A program made the position numbers and the translations under genes. Under the pieces are notes generated by a model that was not told the DNA's origin, made no database searches, and worked only from the letters and a program-made list of their open reading frames with translations. A stretch of DNA of 64,000 bases, taken from NCBI RefSeq assembly GCF_022662015.1, contig NZ_JAKMCM010000001.1:1086575-1150574 (forward strand), in the 5' to 3' direction. This DNA comes from Aestuariivivens sediminicola. Its GTDB lineage: Bacteria; Bacteroidota; Bacteroidia; Flavobacteriales; Flavobacteriaceae. Below are positions 1-10,392 of this stretch, in pieces (the first letter of the stretch is position 1; each line of letters begins with the position of its first letter).

Positions 1-1625
1 ACTACGGACACAAAATCAGTATCGTTTGTGCCTTTAATCCAAGGTTCAGGTCCGGCCTCAAAGTCACCATTTACTAATAATCCGCTATCAAATGGTCCGT
101 CCCCTAAGAATAGAGATACGTTATCAATATTGACCTGACCAGCATCGGCCCCCATATCAAACAATACGCGTGCATCAGGGGCGCCCCATCCGCTCGCTGT
201 AAGTGTTAACGAATAGGTGGTACGTGTTGGTGTAATATTAACCGTTTGCACTGAAGCTGACCATGGTGGGGCGCTCAGGCCAATCCCTGTGACCATAGAT
301 CGACTGGTGTCTGACCAAGCATCAAAAATCAAAGTATAGGTTTCATCCTGAAGAATCTCCACTTTCTGACTCATATTTACCTCCCATGGGTTTCCAGCAG
401 AAGCTACATCTACAGAATAATAGGTGTTGTCGCCGTCTGTTACCACGGTAACCGGTGCATTATCATCTGTTCCTACAATCCAGAAATCACTTCCGTCTTC
501 AAAATCGCCATTTGACAGTAAGCCATCATTGAACGGTGCAGCGCTTTCATTTCTAATATTGTCCACATAGAACGTCCAATCAGAACCACCGGATCCTACC
601 GTTCCAAAGTCAAAGAACCAAACCAGTTTTTGATAGGTTTGTGAAAGATCAATATCACTGAAGTCGATCACAACCTCTTCCCAGGCACTATTACCTGTTA
701 ATGTTACCGTTTTCTCTATGTTAATATTTGCATCGTCAAGGTTTTCTAATTTAAATAGAAGTGTTCCTCCTGGTCTTGGAGACCACACATCAAGCTTTAT
801 TAGTTTCTTTTTACTGAAATCTATAGGAGATGACATAATAATGACATCGCCAGCCCAAACCTCACCAGCTCCCTTTTCAATTTTACCTACTTTCGCTGAA
901 GGGTTGCCATTTGTGTCCGGGTTATCGACAACTTCTGCCGATGCACCACCAAATCCAATAAATTTTGTGGCATCAAATACTTCAAAAGTGATTGGCAGTA
1001 CCACGGGAGAAGAAATGGTAATCACCACTTCCAATTCTGTCGTCTCAACACCACCACTCAGAGCAACCACCCTCATGGTATAATCTCCCACAAACGGATA
1101 TTCATAACTTACAGTTTCTCCAATTGCCATGGGTGTAGGCTCCTCTGCCGTGTTTGATGTGTCGAAATACACTTCAAAGGATGCTGCAAAATCGGCTGTG
1201 GCAGAAACATCTAATTTAAAGGGGTTTGTTGGGTCTATTTCAGCTGTGACTTCTAAATTTTCAGGCGCCCGAAATGACACCATGAGTTCTTGTGTTACCT
1301 CAGTTTTTAATCCTGTTATACCAATAGCCTCAATGGTAATGTTATAAGACCCTTCAATATAGGTGTGGGTCACGGCTTCTCCCTGAATGACGCTCACCGG
1401 TTCGGCAGTACCGTCACCAAGCATGATGTTATAGTGTGTTGCTCCCTGCGCATTTGGCGTTATGGTTACAACACCCGAATTGTCCTGAGCTATTTTAAAG
1501 TTTGCAGATACCTCTGAAGGCGCAACGACTTCATCAACAAAACTCAAATCGTTATCATCTTCGGCACAATTGATAAACAGTGCCGTGATGAACAAAAGTG
1601 TGAATATGGTTTTTAAATTTTTCAT
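1..1625 (-). CDS. surface glycan-binding lipoprotein, CBM4_9-like (partial)
   Basis: The reading frame is open from ATG at 1625 to the window edge (541 codons), so the C terminus is missing. It begins with a lipoprotein signal ending in Cys20 (FINC), followed by acidic residues as expected for surface-exposed lipoproteins. Residues of roughly 35-220 form beta-rich PKD/Ig-like segments. A jelly-roll-like segment follows, then at least two repeats that start with NGDFE and contain the W and Y pattern of CBM4_9 modules; the last is cut by the edge. It lies 16 bp after susD and is probably the SusE-position glycan-binding protein of this locus, placed on the outer membrane to bind polysaccharide. 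CBM4 modules often bind beta-1,3-glucan or xylan, so laminarin is plausible but not shown. A catalytic domain beyond the edge cannot be excluded. Confidence 0.8.
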   Translation of the reverse strand, partial: MKNLKTIFTLLFITALFINCAEDDNDLSFVDEVVAPSEVSANFKIAQDNSGVVTITPNAQGATHYNIMLGDGTAEPVSVIQGEAVTHTYIEGSYNITIEAIGITGLKTEVTQELMVSFRAPENLEVTAEIDPTNPFKLDVSATADFAASFEVYFDTSNTAEEPTPMAIGETVSYEYPFVGDYTMRVVALSGGVETTELEVVITISSPVVLPITFEVFDATKFIGFGGASAEVVDNPDTNGNPSAKVGKIEKGAGEVWAGDVIIMSSPIDFSKKKLIKLDVWSPRPGGTLLFKLENLDDANINIEKTVTLTGNSAWEEVVIDFSDIDLSQTYQKLVWFFDFGTVGSGGSDWTFYVDNIRNESAAPFNDGLLSNGDFEDGSDFWIVGTDDNAPVTVVTDGDNTYYSVDVASAGNPWEVNMSQKVEILQDETYTLIFDAWSDTSRSMVTGIGLSAPPWSASVQTVNITPTRTTYSLTLTASGWGAPDARVLFDMGADAGQVNIDNVSLFLGDGPFDSGLLVNGDFEAGPEPWIKGTNDTDFVSV

Positions 1626-1641
1626 ATCGTATTTTTTTATT

Positions 1642-3132
1642 TTAGTATCCGGGGTTTTGAGTCAATATACCTCCGGATAAATTGATTTCTTCAATTGGAA
1701 TGGGAAACACCTCGTGTTTGCCCGCTACAAATCCATCGATTTCCTGAGCCGCTCTTCCTGTTCGTACCAAATCGAAAAAGCGGTGGCCTTCACCTACCAA
1801 TTCAACTCGTCTTTCCTTGTAGATATCATTGAGCAAATTGGTTCCTGTAGTTGCTACACTCGGTAACAGGGCTCTATTACGTACCTGATTCAGGTAATTT
1901 TGAGCTCTTGTGTCATCTATACCTCCTCTGTTCAATGCCTCAGCCGCCATTAAAAGGACGTCGGCAAAGCGAATGGCCCTGTAGTTATCCGGGTTTGTTA
2001 AGGCCGGATCGCTTCGGTCCAGATCACCTTTACGCGCCATCAATTTCCTGTTAAAATAGCCCGTTTGCTCATAACCTGCATTTTCATTATAGGAGGATCC
2101 AGGATTGTCAGCTATATATTGCTCTATATCTAAAATAGAGGTCTCATAACGCAGATCACCATCTTCGAAAGCATCTACCACTTCCTGAGTTGGGACGTTA
2201 AAGCTGTATCCTGCATCAAATTTTCCTGAGGCATCCACAAATTCTCTCGGTCCATTAAAGAACACGGTGTAATTACCCTCCAAACACTGGAAACAGTCAT
2301 AACTTCCTCCATCAACATCGGAATACTGTATTTCGAAAACAGATTCGATATTGTTTTCCCAATCACGCTCAAACATATTGGGATACTCTTCTGAAGTCAA
2401 TAAACGATGCGGTCCGTTGTTTATCAAATCTTCCAACACTGCGGCAGACTCATCAAATTTATCCTGAAACAGATACACTTTCCCTAAGAGGGCCTGTGCC
2501 GCACCTTTGGTGACTCGACCGGTTTCACTTTGCACATAGGGTAAATTCGCTGCGGCAAATTGTAAATCTGCCTCAATTAACGCGTATACCTCAGTTTTTG
2601 GTTTTCTTTTTACTTCATCTTTAAACTGGTCGCCATAACGAATACGCTTATCAACCAGCATCGGTACATCACCCCACCATTTAACCAATATAAAATTGAA
2701 ATAGGCTCTTAAAAACCTTGTTTGGGCTATAACACTGGTCTTATTTGGGAAATCAAGATTATCCTGAAACTCCATGATATAATTACAGCGATTAACTGCT
2801 TCGTACATCCATTGCCACATGGTTCTCAAACCGCCATTGCTTTGTCCTATAGGTGTGTGTATCATGTCATCAATCTCCTGAATGTAGGGTGAATCTGTAG
2901 CACTCTCACCGCCACACAAGGTGTTATCAGAGGCTATTTCAGCGTACTGAAAGAACTTCGAGGTGGCCTGCAGGTAGTCGTAAGCCGCTACTAAGGCCAA
3001 TTGATAATCTTCCTCGGACTTGAAAAAATCCTCAGAGTTTTCGTCTTCTGAAGCGACATCCACAAAAGAATCGCTACACGCTAATACTATTAGTGATATC
3101 AATAGTACATATAAGTATTTTAAATTTTTCAT
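1642..3132 (-). CDS. susD: SusD/RagB-family nutrient-binding outer membrane lipoprotein
   Basis: The 496-residue protein has a lipobox ending in Cys19 (VLAC) followed by SDSF, so it should be lipid-anchored on the outer surface. The body has the family layout: an N-terminal SusD-like part with helical TPR-type segments (for example the stretch around RFLRAYFNFILVKWWGDVP) and a C-terminal RagB/SusD part that includes RAIRFADVLLMAAEALN and the ending FPIPIEEINLSGGILTQNPGY. SusD proteins act as a lid that captures oligosaccharides for the SusC channel. The gene starts 9 bp after the susC stop, so the two are one transcription unit. Substrate cannot be read from SusD alone. Confidence 0.95.
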   Translation of the reverse strand: MKNLKYLYVLLISLIVLACSDSFVDVASEDENSEDFFKSEEDYQLALVAAYDYLQATSKFFQYAEIASDNTLCGGESATDSPYIQEIDDMIHTPIGQSNGGLRTMWQWMYEAVNRCNYIMEFQDNLDFPNKTSVIAQTRFLRAYFNFILVKWWGDVPMLVDKRIRYGDQFKDEVKRKPKTEVYALIEADLQFAAANLPYVQSETGRVTKGAAQALLGKVYLFQDKFDESAAVLEDLINNGPHRLLTSEEYPNMFERDWENNIESVFEIQYSDVDGGSYDCFQCLEGNYTVFFNGPREFVDASGKFDAGYSFNVPTQEVVDAFEDGDLRYETSILDIEQYIADNPGSSYNENAGYEQTGYFNRKLMARKGDLDRSDPALTNPDNYRAIRFADVLLMAAEALNRGGIDDTRAQNYLNQVRNRALLPSVATTGTNLLNDIYKERRVELVGEGHRFFDLVRTGRAAQEIDGFVAGKHEVFPIPIEEINLSGGILTQNPGY

Positions 3133-3141
3133 ACCTCTTTT

Positions 3142-6100
3142 TTAAAATTTTACGTTTACTCCTAACAAAAATGTACGAGCGCTTGGGTAAATACCCTGGT
3201 CAATACCACCACCTAAGGGAATTCCAGTTCCTGCTGTTGGGTCGTAACCTTGATATTCCGTAAGCGTAAATAAATTGTTTGCCGATACATAGACTCTGAA
3301 CTTATCAATCTTGGCATCCTCAGGGGCGTTGTTTGAGAACGTGTATCCCAATTGAATGTTTTGCAATCTTACGAACGATCCATCCTCAACATAGAAATCC
3401 GAAAACAGTGTATTCGGGTTGGTTCCAATCGTTTGTCTCGGTGCTGCATTGGTAGAACCCGGCCCTGTCCAACGGTCTAAGTACCATATCGGCTTGTTTA
3501 CTCTCTGCTGGTTACGCTCATAATTACGTACGATTTCATTACCCAGAGATGCAAAAGCATAAGCCGAAAAGTCAATATTCTTGTAGTCAAAAGAAATATT
3601 CAGACCCATGGTAGCATCCGGAATCGGGTTTCCAAGGTCAACACGGTCATCTAAATCTATGATACCATCGTTGTTTTGGTCCACAAACCTAAAGTCGCCC
3701 GGTTGTGTTGGCAAGCTAGTCACCGCCGCATTATTTATTTCATCTTGCGACTGAAATACCCCGTCGGTTTGATATCCCACAAAATATCCTAATGGGAATC
3801 CTGCTTCCATTCTTGCGATTACCGGTTGAGAGATTCCAAAACCACCCGCTTCAAGATATTCACCTTCACCACTCACTGCAATCACTTCATTTTGGATGGC
3901 TGTAACATTATAGTTAATGTTGAATTTAAATTCCTCTCCAATGGTGTCTGAATACCCAATAGCGAATTCTAAACCAGTGTTTTCAACAATTCCTGCATTC
4001 ACTACCGGAGCAGCACCTGTTCCTAAAAGACCAGAAACTTCAGGAGATACTAATAAATCTTCAGTTCTTCTGTTAAAGTAATCTGCCGTAATGTCTACCT
4101 TGTTATTTAATATACGCATATCTACACCAATATCCAAAGTCTTTTGCTTTTCCCATTTAATTTCCGGGTTAGCAATACCGCCTGAGGCTTTTCCAAAAAC
4201 CTCATCCTCTTCATCATTACCTCCAAAGAAGTAAGTCCCTTCACCGGTTAATAAGGAGACAAAACGATAATCACCAATCCTGTCGTTACCCAGGATACCG
4301 TAAGACGCTCTTAGTTTTAACAGATCAAACACATTGCTGTCGCTCATGAAGTCCTCATCCGACACCACCCATCCTATGGATCCTGATGGGAAATATCCAA
4401 ATTTGTTACCCGGGCCAAAACGCGTTGAACCATCTCGACGTATAACGGCCGATAACAGATACTTGCCTTTAAAATCGTACTGTAATCTGGCAAAATAAGA
4501 CAACAACCTTCCATCAAATTTTGGATTGCTGCCACGCTCCGCGTAGATGTCTTCCTGTTCGGAGGCCAGGTCTACCCTGGCGTAATTTGGATCATTATTA
4601 CGAATGTTTCGACCTCTTCTTCCCGAGAATACCCCTGTGGTCTTAAATACAGAAGTACCCAACAGCACATTTAACTTGTGCGTGTCATTAAAGGTGTTTT
4701 CGTATTTGATGAATCCATCGAAGGTATAATCCCTGTAGATATCGAAGTTTTCAGAAACTTCACTGGTCAGGGTGTTAAACACTTTTCCTATACCGTAGAA
4801 ATCAATGGGGTCAAACACATAACCATCAACTTCAGAGTAGTTAAACTGAATATTCGCTTCAGCTGTAAAGTTATCTAAAAAGTTATATGATAAACCTCCA
4901 AAACCGAAGAGCTTCATTACTTTGGTTCTGTTGTGGGTGTTCGCCATTTGTGCCAATGGGTTGATCACCTCGGCGCCCAGGTCGTTGGCTAAAGAGTAAG
5001 CACCTGTTTCATCCCTTACCGGAATGGTTGGAGCCATATTCACGGCGTTGAACAACACGGAGCCTAATGTGCTCTCAGGAAGGTTGTTCTTTTTGGTTCG
5101 GGTTAAAGTCAATCCCGATTTAAATTTAAAATTCTCTAAAAAATCAAGGTTGTATGTTAACGCGTTGGTAAAACGGGTAAAATTAGACTTTTTACCACCA
5201 ACAATTCCGTCTTGAGTTAAGAATGAGGAACTGTAGGAGTATGATGACTTTTCCTTACCGCCTCTCAACGCAATATTGTGATTCATTATAGGCGCGGCTT
5301 CAAAGACCTCATCCTGCCAATCCGTGCCGACGCCTAATCCGGAAATATCAGAGAAGGGTGGTGTACTGCCGGCAGCCGCATAGCCTTCATTAACGATCAC
5401 AGCATACTCTGTTGCATTGAGTACAGGTAATTTACGTGTTGTCTCCTGAAATCCTGCCCAAGCATTGTACTCTACAGTTAAGGGCATTTCCTTTCTACCT
5501 GTTCTTGTGGTAATAAGGATAACCCCATTCGCCGCACGAACCCCATAGATACCTGCAGTGGCATCTTTTAAGACGTTCATGCTTTCAATATCACTTGGGT
5601 TAATCACACTCAGGTCCTCTACCACGTTACCATCCACCAATATTAATGGACGGCTATCACCGTTTGTCGATACACCACGAATGCTGATGGTCGATGCACC
5701 ACCCGGGGAACCAGTGTTGGTCGTAATATTAACCCCGGCAACCTGACCTTGAAGCGCTTGCTCAATTCGGGTTGGCTTGAGTTTTTCAATGGTCTCAGAA
5801 CCTACTACCGACACAGCTCCGGTGATTTCCTTTTTGGTCTGCGTTCCATAACCGATGACCACAACTTCACTGAGTTGTGCAACGTCTTCCTCGAGTATAA
5901 CCGATAAAGGCGTGCTATCCGTAACCACAATGTCCTTGCTAAGATATCCTATATAACTAAAGGATATGGTAGCGCCAACTTCTACGTTCGTAATGGTAAA
6001 GTTACCGTCAAAATCGGTAACAGCACCCTTCGACGTGTCTTTTACAAGTACATTGACTCCGGGGAGTGGCATCCCTGAAGCATCTTGAACATTCCCACTA

Positions 6101-6171
6101 ACATCTATACCTTGTGCATAGGAATGCGCTATGAAACATAGCATAAAAATTGTAATAATTGTTTGTCTCAT
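3142..6171 (-). CDS. susC: SusC/RagA-family TonB-linked outer membrane transporter
   Basis: The 1009-residue protein has a signal peptide (about residues 1-19, ending SYAQ), a carboxypeptidase-D-regulatory-like beta sandwich at about 22-100, a plug domain from about 110 (QTKKEITGAVSVVG) and a long C-terminal beta barrel that ends in an aromatic-rich strand (FLLGVNVKF). This is the usual order and size for SusC importers, which take up oligosaccharides with TonB energy. It is the first gene of the susC-susD-lipoprotein unit; 228 bp separate it from the regulator gene behind it. There is no FecR-type N-terminal extension, so control is more likely through the neighbouring sensor than an anti-sigma factor. 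Confidence 0.95.
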   Translation of the reverse strand: MRQTIITIFMLCFIAHSYAQGIDVSGNVQDASGMPLPGVNVLVKDTSKGAVTDFDGNFTITNVEVGATISFSYIGYLSKDIVVTDSTPLSVILEEDVAQLSEVVVIGYGTQTKKEITGAVSVVGSETIEKLKPTRIEQALQGQVAGVNITTNTGSPGGASTISIRGVSTNGDSRPLILVDGNVVEDLSVINPSDIESMNVLKDATAGIYGVRAANGVILITTRTGRKEMPLTVEYNAWAGFQETTRKLPVLNATEYAVIVNEGYAAAGSTPPFSDISGLGVGTDWQDEVFEAAPIMNHNIALRGGKEKSSYSYSSSFLTQDGIVGGKKSNFTRFTNALTYNLDFLENFKFKSGLTLTRTKKNNLPESTLGSVLFNAVNMAPTIPVRDETGAYSLANDLGAEVINPLAQMANTHNRTKVMKLFGFGGLSYNFLDNFTAEANIQFNYSEVDGYVFDPIDFYGIGKVFNTLTSEVSENFDIYRDYTFDGFIKYENTFNDTHKLNVLLGTSVFKTTGVFSGRRGRNIRNNDPNYARVDLASEQEDIYAERGSNPKFDGRLLSYFARLQYDFKGKYLLSAVIRRDGSTRFGPGNKFGYFPSGSIGWVVSDEDFMSDSNVFDLLKLRASYGILGNDRIGDYRFVSLLTGEGTYFFGGNDEEDEVFGKASGGIANPEIKWEKQKTLDIGVDMRILNNKVDITADYFNRRTEDLLVSPEVSGLLGTGAAPVVNAGIVENTGLEFAIGYSDTIGEEFKFNINYNVTAIQNEVIAVSGEGEYLEAGGFGISQPVIARMEAGFPLGYFVGYQTDGVFQSQDEINNAAVTSLPTQPGDFRFVDQNNDGIIDLDDRVDLGNPIPDATMGLNISFDYKNIDFSAYAFASLGNEIVRNYERNQQRVNKPIWYLDRWTGPGSTNAAPRQTIGTNPNTLFSDFYVEDGSFVRLQNIQLGYTFSNNAPEDAKIDKFRVYVSANNLFTLTEYQGYDPTAGTGIPLGGGIDQGIYPSARTFLLGVNVKF

Positions 6172-6399
6172 ATTGAGTTAGTTTTCGTTTAGGGTAAATC
6201 TAGAGATATAAATTGCTGTATCCATAAATTTTACCGCAACAAAAAATATACATCGTAAAAAAAATGTTGTCTTTTTGGGAAAACACCAATAAATAAGGGC
6301 AACTACGGAGATATTCACACTTTTAAGAAAACCTTAACATTTGTGTAAAATAATACGATGTTGTGGTGATGTATAGGTGAATAAAAGACTTGTTGTGTC

Positions 6400-9201
6400 T
6401 TAAATTTCTAAGATATAGTCGGATAGACTGGCCTCGTGCGCCAAATCCATCTTCTTTCGTAGTCGATAGCGCTTTACTTCAACGCTTCTGGGAGAGATGT
6501 TTAGCAGGGGTGCGATTTCCTTTGAAGACAGGTTTAAACGCAAATAAGCGCACAGTCTTAAATCATTAGAAGTTAAGGCGGGGTGTAACTCCTTTATCTT
6601 CTTTAGGAAATCCTTATCAGCATTATTAAAGGCTTCTTCAAAAAGATTCCAGTCGTCGGTATTATTCAAATTTCTGTCAATAATTTTAATAACGTGTTTT
6701 AACCGTTTTGGGTCATCAACATTTTGTAACTCTTTCTTCAGGTTGTTAAGGAATTCATTCTTTTTAATCAGGCTCATTGTTGAAATTCCCAATTCCCGAT
6801 TTTTATTTTCAATATCCTGTCTCAATTTATCGTTGTTAAATCGCATTAACTGCTGTTTATTTTCCAATTCTTTGAGTTCCAATTCCCGCTCAGTTTTTAA
6901 TAAAAGACGCTCCCGTTGTTTTCTGTAATAGCGCTTATACACATTATGAACTACAAAGGACAAAATAATTAACACAAGTGCATAAGCAGCGATCATAGTA
7001 TTTGAAAGCAACCAGGGTCTTTGTATGGAAAAACTGTAAGAGGCCACATTTTCAGTTATGGTATTCCCAACCCGTGCCCTTACATTAAGATTGTAGGATC
7101 CGAAAGGTAGATTTTCATAAGTGGCGACAGGACTGTCGGACCAATTACTCCAGTCTTCCTGAAAACCTTTCAACTTATATTGATACTCTGTATCGACATA
7201 CTTGTCGAATTCTGCAACATTAAAATGAAACCTAAAATTATTGTATTGGTTTTCAAATGTGCTGTTCCCGTTGTTGAAAATTTCAAGTGTAGCGCCTTTT
7301 AGGGTGCTTACATGAATTGTATTTATTTCGACATGAAACGTTTTTTCCTTAATCTTGTCCAGATCCAGCAACACAAAACCAGTTGAAGTCCCAATCAGAT
7401 AGCTATTGTCGTCGAGATAGGATACATTCTCATACCCTGTGAGTCCTTTAGGAAGTGCTTTTGACCAGGGGATTTTATTAATTCTTGGAGAACCACTTAA
7501 ATTATTTAAGGATAAATAGCTCAAGTTTCTCTCGGAAAACGCCCAAAGCGTATTGGTTTCCTTGACCGGAATAAGTTTTCCTGAGGTAAAATTAGCGCCA
7601 TCGAAGAGCTGACTTAAAACAGAGTCCCTAATAAATTTTTTACCTGCTATATCATATTTAAAAACACCCTCTCTAAACCCCAACAGTAAATCATTTTTAT
7701 ACTTAATAATGCTAGAGTGCAATTCCTTGTCTATAACGGGCAGCTTTTTAATATCTATGACACTTCTAAAGCCCTTGTCAACTTCAATTTTAAAAACACC
7801 TTTATATTCATGGTTCACAAAAATATGATCATCAAAGTATTCAAAGAACCTGCTCGATAAATCAAAGCCTTCAATTTTGTTTCTGATCACCCAGTCACCT
7901 TCAACATTTTGTAAAACATATAACCCGTCATAATTACCCTGTAAAATTAACTCGTTGTTCGAATCGATTGGCTTTAGATTCCAGGTACCCTGGTTTATAC
8001 CTACGACCTTTTTGGTTGTACCCTGATCAATTATTGAGGTGCCGGTGTCATGCCCACAGAACAATACACCGTTGATTTCTGTAAGCTGCCATACCGCCTC
8101 TTGAATGGTTTCAATATTCGTGAACGCGGAATCGGAATTGTTTTCTTTAAAAAATAACCCCTGGTTTGTTCCGACATAAACAAGGTCATTAAATAAAATT
8201 GAGGTGTTAATCGTTCCTATTTTACCTTTATCATCTTCATAAATACGGAATGGAGAGGACATGTTGATGCAGTTAATCCCATTTTCGAGGGCCAGCCAGA
8301 TATTTTGTTCATTGTCTTCATAAATCCAATGTATTGTATTATTACTTAGCCCGTTAACCACATTAATTTTAAAATTTATAAGGCCTTCCTTTGTAAGATG
8401 CAGGATCCCGTTCGACCTCGTGCCCAACATATAACTCCCATCCTTCAACCTAATACTTCTAAAGACACTTACTTCTTCAAGGGTCATGTTGCCTGGTATA
8501 TTCCATTTAGTCAATTGGGTCCCGTTAATGGTATAAAAACCGTCGTTCTCCGTTTCAAGAAGCAGGGTGTTGTTCTCTATAAACACATTGACCAATCGGT
8601 TACGCATCAAAACAGGATGGTCAGAGACTAATTTTGATTCACCTTTATCGATGACAAACAAGCCTTCTTCTGTATTCTGAAAGTATATTTTACCATCAAC
8701 CTCAAAAATTTTATAGATAATGGTATTTGAATCAATGTTGTGAAATGAATGTGTTGTGGTATTATAAATATAAATGCGCTTTAAGGATTGAAACAAAATA
8801 TAATTATCGACATTTATAATATTCCAAAACTCCTCATCTTCAAGTAAGGGGACCTCCAAGGTTTTAGACAAGGAATTATAGATCAGTTGTCCTGATTCAT
8901 CTTTTTCCCAATAACCAAAATCGCCATTACACCCCGTATAAATGAGATCATCTATGACATGTACAGATCGTAAGATCGATTTGTTTGGTGATTCATAAAG
9001 ACGCCATTCCGCCCCATTAAACTCAAGCAAACCTTTATTGTTGGCCACATATATATAGTTTCTGATATCCTGTGAAATGGACCAGTTCTGAGTTTCTCCG
9101 GCATAGTCTTTTGAAGTATACACCTGAATAGGAGGGTGTTCCTGAGCATATAGGATCGTCCCTAAGAATAAAAAACACAGGTAGCGTCTGAATAGATTCA
9201 A
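6400..9201 (-). CDS. membrane sensor-regulator: beta-propeller, Y_Y_Y domain, LuxR-type HTH
   Basis: The 933-residue protein has an N-terminal signal sequence, then about 600 residues of two-component-regulator-propeller repeats such as NNTIHWIYEDNEQNIWLALE, a Y_Y_Y domain at about 640-715 (EYQYKLKGFQEDWSNW), one membrane helix near 725-750, a charged coiled coil (about 755-830), and a C-terminal helix-turn-helix of LuxR type (SSKEIAPLLNISPRSVEVKR). No histidine kinase, receiver or AraC domain is present. It therefore looks like a one-component regulator tethered to the inner membrane, with the propeller in the periplasm sensing an oligosaccharide, comparable in logic to hybrid PUL regulators. 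Its position behind susC suggests that it controls this locus. Confidence 0.85.
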   Translation of the reverse strand: MNLFRRYLCFLFLGTILYAQEHPPIQVYTSKDYAGETQNWSISQDIRNYIYVANNKGLLEFNGAEWRLYESPNKSILRSVHVIDDLIYTGCNGDFGYWEKDESGQLIYNSLSKTLEVPLLEDEEFWNIINVDNYILFQSLKRIYIYNTTTHSFHNIDSNTIIYKIFEVDGKIYFQNTEEGLFVIDKGESKLVSDHPVLMRNRLVNVFIENNTLLLETENDGFYTINGTQLTKWNIPGNMTLEEVSVFRSIRLKDGSYMLGTRSNGILHLTKEGLINFKINVVNGLSNNTIHWIYEDNEQNIWLALENGINCINMSSPFRIYEDDKGKIGTINTSILFNDLVYVGTNQGLFFKENNSDSAFTNIETIQEAVWQLTEINGVLFCGHDTGTSIIDQGTTKKVVGINQGTWNLKPIDSNNELILQGNYDGLYVLQNVEGDWVIRNKIEGFDLSSRFFEYFDDHIFVNHEYKGVFKIEVDKGFRSVIDIKKLPVIDKELHSSIIKYKNDLLLGFREGVFKYDIAGKKFIRDSVLSQLFDGANFTSGKLIPVKETNTLWAFSERNLSYLSLNNLSGSPRINKIPWSKALPKGLTGYENVSYLDDNSYLIGTSTGFVLLDLDKIKEKTFHVEINTIHVSTLKGATLEIFNNGNSTFENQYNNFRFHFNVAEFDKYVDTEYQYKLKGFQEDWSNWSDSPVATYENLPFGSYNLNVRARVGNTITENVASYSFSIQRPWLLSNTMIAAYALVLIILSFVVHNVYKRYYRKQRERLLLKTERELELKELENKQQLMRFNNDKLRQDIENKNRELGISTMSLIKKNEFLNNLKKELQNVDDPKRLKHVIKIIDRNLNNTDDWNLFEEAFNNADKDFLKKIKELHPALTSNDLRLCAYLRLNLSSKEIAPLLNISPRSVEVKRYRLRKKMDLAHEASLSDYILEI

Positions 9202-9639
9202 AACAATGAATTACTTTATGTTGTGGTACTAAAGTAATAAAAATAAGTGTTTATAGCGTATTTGTAACAGGTATGTATAGTTATAATTTTAGTGAATTTA
9301 TAGATTATACATTTATAAATAACAAAAAGGAAGGTCTATTAATAGCAATACAATATAATGATCGTTAATTATGAAGCCCTGTTTTCAGAGTGGTTGACTG
9401 TAAAGTATGGTGGTAGTGGTTAAGCCTTTTAAATTGTATGCCTTAATTTTAATAACGCTTTGCTTATAAACCAAAAAAGATATAAGCATCTTTCCTTAAA
9501 ATTGTCCTGTGAATTTCTGAAATTGTCCTGTGAATTTTGAAAATTCACAGGACAATTTTAATCGTTCCTGCTTATGGAATTATAAAATTATACGTAGAAC
9601 AGAAATGCAATATAACTTATACTTGATAAAAATAAAGGC
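9202..9639. other. intergenic region between GIN-domain gene and PUL regulator
   Basis: This 438-bp AT-rich gap has no credible gene. Its only clear structure is the threefold repeat and hairpin at 9498-9558. The left part holds the promoter region of the regulator gene, but I found no clear TAnnTTTG element. Confidence 0.6.
9498..9558 (-). terminator. three-copy repeat forming a strong hairpin, probable terminator
   Basis: The 18-base unit AAATTGTCCTGTGAATTT occurs twice in direct orientation (about 9499-9516 and 9520-9537) and once inverted (about 9541-9558). The second and third copies form a 19-bp perfect stem with arms 9520-9538 and 9540-9558; the first copy could compete for the same partner. 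It lies about 80 bp after the stop of the GIN-domain gene, so termination of that transcript is the simplest role. The duplicated arm is unusual for a plain terminator. Confidence 0.55.
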
Positions 9640-10314
9640 TTAATCCATACGTTTTACGCGACCACCAAACACTTTATTCTCGTTGATGGTTTCCGGATCA
9701 CCATAAACAAAGACATCGCCGCCGGCTCGGATTTTGATATCAACTAATTTTGATGCATTGACATAAGCTTCCCCTGCAGCATTAATTGAGACATCTGTTT
9801 TTTCGGTTTTAACATCGCTTCCTTTATAGACACCTCCTGTAAACAAAGATACATCCTGATTCGTTGAATTTCCAGTGGCTTTTACAATTCCACCGGTAAC
9901 CGCTTTTACATTGGTGTATTTAACGTCTATTGGTACATTTATCGAACCGCCTTCCTGAGCCTTTAGATCAATTTCAAACTGTTTTATCAGGTCTTTAGAG
10001 TGTACTTTAGCACCTTCATTCACATCAATGATATCAACCCCTGTGTAATAAAGCACAACTTTGGTTTCTGCACCGTCAAAAATTTCTTCGAGGTTCATTC
10101 TTATTTTAAGTTTTCCATTTTTATTGTTCACCACAACATCATCTGTATTTTCTCCCGTGATAATGACTCTGTTTGTATTGGATTTAACCATCTCGACTTC
10201 AATAAGGTCGTAAACTTTAAGTTCTGTAAATTCCCCTATCTCTTTATCTATTTTGTTCTGAGCAAATAAGCTGATCCCAAAGAGTATAGTTAGTAGTACG
10301 ACTGTTTTTTTCAT
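9640..10314 (-). CDS. secreted GIN-domain (DUF2807) protein
   Basis: The 224-residue protein has a signal peptide (MKKTVVLLTILFGISLFAQ) and a body made of short repeating beta strands (VKVYDLIEVEMVKS-type head, then ladders such as VKAVTGGIVKATG and KIRAGGDVFVYGDP). This is the pattern of the putative autotransporter adhesin head GIN domain, DUF2807, which is common in Bacteroidota and forms a right-handed beta-helix-like fold. The role is unknown; the exported location follows from the signal peptide. It is transcribed in the same direction as rnr (78 bp gap) and is followed by the repeat hairpin. Confidence 0.85.
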   Translation of the reverse strand: MKKTVVLLTILFGISLFAQNKIDKEIGEFTELKVYDLIEVEMVKSNTNRVIITGENTDDVVVNNKNGKLKIRMNLEEIFDGAETKVVLYYTGVDIIDVNEGAKVHSKDLIKQFEIDLKAQEGGSINVPIDVKYTNVKAVTGGIVKATGNSTNQDVSLFTGGVYKGSDVKTEKTDVSINAAGEAYVNASKLVDIKIRAGGDVFVYGDPETINENKVFGGRVKRMD

Positions 10315-10392
10315 TTTTTATGTTTTTTGAATTGATAATTTAACGACATCTTAACAAGAACTATTCCATAACGGTTTAAGAACACTTTAATT

